A stretch of 64,000 nt of DNA, from NCBI GenBank assembly GCA_905250125.1, contig CAJNOL010000137.1, positions 1 through 64,000 on the forward strand, read 5' to 3'. Shown here one piece after another: positions 60,343-64,000 of the stretch. The stretch's first letter is position 1. Each line of letters opens with the position of its first letter. A program made the translations under genes and the position numbers. The notes beneath the pieces are model-generated. The model made no database searches, was not told the origin of the DNA, and saw nothing but the letters and a program-made list of their open reading frames with translations. The stretch is from Rotaria sordida (lineage: Eukaryota; Rotifera; Eurotatoria; Philodinida; Philodinidae).

Positions 60343-63092
60343 ATGGATTCAAATTTATCGTTCAAACATCGTTATCATATTGGGAAAAGTGTGAAAAATT
60401 TTCTTATGGGTTATTTCACTGAATATGAAACACCCAAAATAGTTTTGATACATAGTGCAAAACATGCTATTTTACTGCGTATTATACAAATAATTATGCT
60501 TATCTATTCTATAGTATATTTACTTATATACCAAAAGGGTTATCAACAACAAAGTACAGCAATTGTATCATCAGTAACGCTTAAACTAAAAGGTATCGGT
60601 TATGTTCAAACAACAGAAAATAAAACTATTATTATCGATGTAGCAGGTATATAGAAACAGAAACAAAAAATCATATATTGAGAGTCGAACGATTATTTTA
60701 TTTTAATAGATTATATTATTCCACCATCAGAAAATAATGCTGTTTTTATAATGACAAATTTTATTCAAACTGATCAAACACGATCTACATGTGCTGAAAG
60801 TATAAAAGTTAAAGAAGCAAGATGTAAGCATGATAATGATTGTTTTAATAAAACATTTTCACCAAAGATGAATGGACGTTGGACCGGTCGATGTTTATTA
60901 TCACCAAAAACAAATGTGATCAATGGAACAATAAAGAATACAAAAACTCCAACGGGTTTATGTGAATATGCAGGTAGAATTTTTGGTTTTAGATTGCGAA
61001 AATAAACAAGGTATTTCTTTGTATATTAACGAAACAGTTTGATATTTGTATTTAAAAAGCAAATGAAATATTGCTTTAGTATTATGTTTTGTATTTCTAA
61101 CATTTAAACAATATCTTACAGGACGTTTGGCACTCACGTATAAATAATCCAAACGACTAATTTATCGAATATCCTTGAGAAAAATAGCATTTGGAGATCA
61201 TATTTGGGAAGATAAATGATTCGGACTTTATGAAATTCCATCGATATTACGAATAAGAATGACTATAAGATAAACGAAATATTCGTTTGAAGAATAAAAA
61301 GAATTATAATTTCACAGTTTCGAAATATGAAAGTTCTTTCTTTTTTAGATAGAGTATAAATGGTTAAACAAAGTACAAGAGCACATAAGATATTGACTTG
61401 GTTCACAGAATACTTTCGGCTACTTTATTAGTGATTCTATGCTGAAAAATATGGCGATTGTTTAAATAAATATTTTACACTAATTTGTTAGGACTGAATC
61501 TTACTTTGATGGTAGAATACTCAGAAACAGTCATTGAATTTTCATTGGATCCCTACTTGCTCAGTATTAGACCTCAACGCATAAATTTTTCGCTGTGTTT
61601 CAAGCTTATTCTGTATTAGTTAGAAAGAGCATTTCATTCTATCTCATTTCATGTAACAACTATTACAATAATTATTACATGAAATGAGATAGAATGAAAT
61701 GCTCTTTCTCATTAGCACAGAATAAGTTTGATAAATAGTCAAAAAACTATTCGGTTAGAGCTAATTCTAAGTAAACAGGAGTCATATGAGAGTTTCAATG
61801 ACTATTAGTGGATATTCTACCCCGAAAGTAAGGTCCAATCCTAATAATTTTACGTAAACTTATTGATTAAAAAAATCGCCATATTTTTCTGCATAGAATC
61901 ACCAACAAAGTAGTCGAAAGTGTTCTACGCATCAAATCAACATCTTATACGCTCCTCTTCTTTACAATATTACTCAATTAAAACCTTTTTTTGTTTGTTT
62001 TTGTCTCAATAGTGGAGTTCATCATCTTTCAATTGTTAGATTTGATAAATATTAAGTTTGTTACTCAAATTTAAAACCTAACGATAATTGTGATGCAAAA
62101 GCTGACAGTCTTTGTGCTTAAATAAGAAGACAATGTGTTTTCTTTAACGATTAAATGAGTTTAAATAGAAAATGCTTATGTATCAGAAGCTACTGAATGA
62201 TTAAAAGATCATTAATCGAATTTTTTTAATAAGAAACTCCTTCATTAACTTTTTTACTGGTGAGATATTTTTTATAGGTTGGTGTCCACCAGAAGATGAT
62301 GACATATCGACAATGCTTGTTCAAGATGTTCCTAGTTTTACAATATTTATAAAAAATTTTATTGAATTTCCAGTGTTCCGAGTTAAACATAAAAATATGG
62401 TTGATGAATTAAAACCATGTATTTTTCATCCACAACATCATAAAGATTGTCCAATATTCAGTATTAATTATATAATGAGTGAAGCTGAAAAAAATATTAC
62501 TGAACGCAATTTAATGTTACGTCATGGTGGTGTTATACGTATCAAACTTGATTGGGATTGTAATTTAGATCGAGGCATAAAATTATGTAAACCTAAATAT
62601 TCATTTGCTCGTCTTGATGTACCTTTTCATGAAGAACCATTTTCAATTGGTTTTAATTTTCGTTATGCTTCTCATTGGAAATATAATCAGCAAAATGTTC
62701 GTACATTAACTAAAGCTTTTGGTCTTCGTTTAATAATTGCTATTAGTGGTAGAGCTGGAAAATTTGGTTTTATTACATTAACTTTAAATATTGGTTCATT
62801 AGTTGGAATATTTGGTTTAGCAACATTTCTTTGTGATATTGCTCTACTTCATTTATCGAAAAAAGCACATACTTATCGGAATCATATCTTTGAAATTGTT
62901 CATTTACGAACACGTGCTATTAGTGCAATAGCATTGCCACCACAGTTTATTCGAAAACTTGACGCTGAATATTCAAATTCTGACTCAGATTTAGACGCAC
63001 AATTACCATATAAAACACCTGAAACTAGTCCAGCATCTACAGGAAAAAGAGTTACCATCGGCCCAGTTTCTTACATTAATACGGATCAATGA
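60343..63092 (+). CDS. P2X purinoceptor (ATP-gated cation channel), tandem copy 3
   Basis: Three exons (60343-60646, 60710-60973, 62278-63092) give 460 aa. YETPK, TM1, LKLKGIGYVQ (both ATP-site lysines kept), SFTIFIKN, GFNFRYA, LTKAFGLRL, GRAGKFGF and TM2 are present, so the channel should be functional. Differences from the sisters are VPSFT instead of xNFT before the ATP-site Thr, GRAGKFGF instead of GKAGKFDF just before TM2, and DVADY instead of DGADY across the first splice junction (the DVADY form is the one common to other animal P2X). The tail has RTRAISAIALP and VTIGPVSYIN like copy 2 and ends TDQ. Intron 2 carries the same hairpin as copy 2, enlarged by a second nested palindrome. 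Confidence 0.95.
61379..61954. mobile_element. Hairpin element in P2X-3 intron 2 (same family as in P2X-2)
   Basis: The element starts GAGCACATAAGATATTGACT and ends, reverse complemented, GAGCGTATAAGATGTTGATT. Its arms match each other and the arms of the element in P2X-2. It is 576 bp rather than 444 bp because another palindrome lies in its loop. Confidence 0.8.
61602..61729. mobile_element. Nested perfect palindrome within the intron hairpin
   Basis: A 35-bp arm (61,622-61,656) is exactly complementary to 61,675-61,709 around an 18-nt loop. Imperfect pairing continues outward (AAGCTTATTCTGT against ACAGAATAAGTTT). It is absent from the P2X-2 copy of the host hairpin, so it arrived after units 2 and 3 separated; the lack of mismatches in the core fits a recent event. 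Confidence 0.85.
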
Positions 63093-64000
63093 ATGACACA
63101 GCAATCGATTTGAGTTAGGTATTTTATATTATAAATAATAATGGTTTTTTGTTTGTGGAAAATTTTATTTTCATCTTTAATTTTTGATAATCAGATACAT
63201 ATTTTGTTTCTTTTTTTTAATAAATAAAATCTTAACCTATTTAGATTGGCATTATTATTTAATCGAAAATTGATTTTTCAAATAATCTATTGTATGTATG
63301 TATGTCACTCGAAATAATTGCATAAAAATCTTATCGATGTGAATGTGGTATTTTGAGCAAACTCTTCTCTGGTGCTAATACTCTTCTTAATCCGCTTAAT
63401 CGTCAAGAAAGATATAGGAGTAGAATACGGTTTCCTTTCACTATAGTGCTCATTCTTATCTTGGCTAGTAGACGAAGAAATGGAATCAACCATATTCTGA
63501 AAAAATGAAATGGTCGTCACTTGGCAAGGACAATCACTTTGTTCAGATAAGATCGTTAGGATCTGAACGTAGTTATGTTACAATGTATCTGTCATCTTCT
63601 GTAAACCTCATATTGTTTCTCACACATTTAATCATCAATTCCTTCATCTATATGGTTATCTGATGTGATCTAGTAGCCTACACAACTTATATTCCGTCGT
63701 CAGTTAACAAAAACATCGTCTTGTTTGTGCCTAATCTGTTAGTGGTGCAGTAACATACTATAATCCAAAAAATATCTCTACCTTTACGTAGGATGCTACA
63801 CACGACAACTTGAAGCATTTTCCTAACCAAATAAGCAAGAGAGTAGCAAATACAATGAAATACAAAATCGCACTTGTGCATATACATGGTGTTACAAAAC
63901 GTTTACGCCCTCCTGATTCGATCTTAAGGTCAAGTGATTCCACTAAGCATTTTATACCGAATTGAAGCCCGTAAAAAAATGCATCGATGGGTGCAATTAG
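63093..64000. other. Right-edge tail of unit 3
   Basis: Non-coding sequence shared with the regions after P2X-1 and P2X-2 up to about 63,760. The site where unit 2 has its CAGT element is uninterrupted here (about 63,290). No gene is seen before the window ends. Confidence 0.5.
63219..63228 (+). terminator. Candidate polyadenylation signal of P2X-3
   Basis: AATAAATAAA lies 127 nt after the stop codon, at the place equivalent to the signal after P2X-2. Confidence 0.55.

Larger units (their letters stand above)
56240..64000. repeat. Segmental tandem duplication, unit 3 (runs off the window)
   Basis: The unit begins with remnants of the hAT-like element and deacetylase-like exon 1, then the shared non-coding block, P2X-3 and the block at about 63,560-63,760 that matches 30,260-30,450 and 45,000-45,130. 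It resembles unit 2 more closely than unit 1: units 2 and 3 share a segment absent from unit 1 (39,500-39,640 and 59,570-59,700), the hairpin in P2X intron 2, and the pseudogene insertion. Confidence 0.7.

Overview
This is an AT-rich eukaryotic (animal) genome window. Genes are split by many short GT-AG introns, mostly 50-120 bp, and every product I could place is of metazoan type. Compact genes, small introns and strong A/T third-codon bias suggest a rotifer, most likely a bdelloid, but that is inference; another AT-rich invertebrate is possible. Splice models below were built by hand and checked for phase continuity.

Left part (1-21 kb): six housekeeping genes, all on the + strand. They are ARGLU1 (splicing/transcription coactivator), a phenylalanine-hydroxylase-type aromatic amino acid hydroxylase, an SFT2-domain Golgi membrane protein, UVRAG (Vps34 complex II subunit), TIMM13 (mitochondrial intermembrane-space chaperone) and TRIP4/ASC-1 with a shortened N-terminus. 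The four genes from the hydroxylase to TIMM13 follow head to tail with gaps of only 186-203 bp, as expected for a very compact cluster or a trans-spliced operon.

Right part (21.8-64 kb): a minus-strand chitin-deacetylase-like gene (CE4 fold, most catalytic residues replaced) is followed by three P2X-type ATP-gated cation channel genes in the same orientation (26.2, 41.2 and 60.3 kb). Each P2X has three exons with identical exon 1 and exon 2 lengths and phases. They sit in a segmental tandem array: each unit starts with the 5' part of the deacetylase-like gene, runs through several kb of shared non-coding DNA into P2X, and ends in a shared tail. Only the first unit keeps an intact deacetylase-like gene; units 2 and 3 carry fragments broken by the same hAT-like insertion. 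Shared insertions make units 2 and 3 closest relatives. A single-exon secreted Cys-rich protein of unknown function (49.4 kb, minus) lies in the tail of unit 2.

The array is full of small non-autonomous inverted-repeat elements. At least two have exact TA target duplications with an empty site preserved in a sister unit, and two carry TTAA-flanked CCCTTT-type ends. No transposase gene, tRNA, rRNA or CRISPR array was recognised. The most interesting signals are the dated P2X/deacetylase tandem array, the predicted catalytically dead deacetylase-like protein, and the repeated independent capture of hairpin elements in the same P2X intron.
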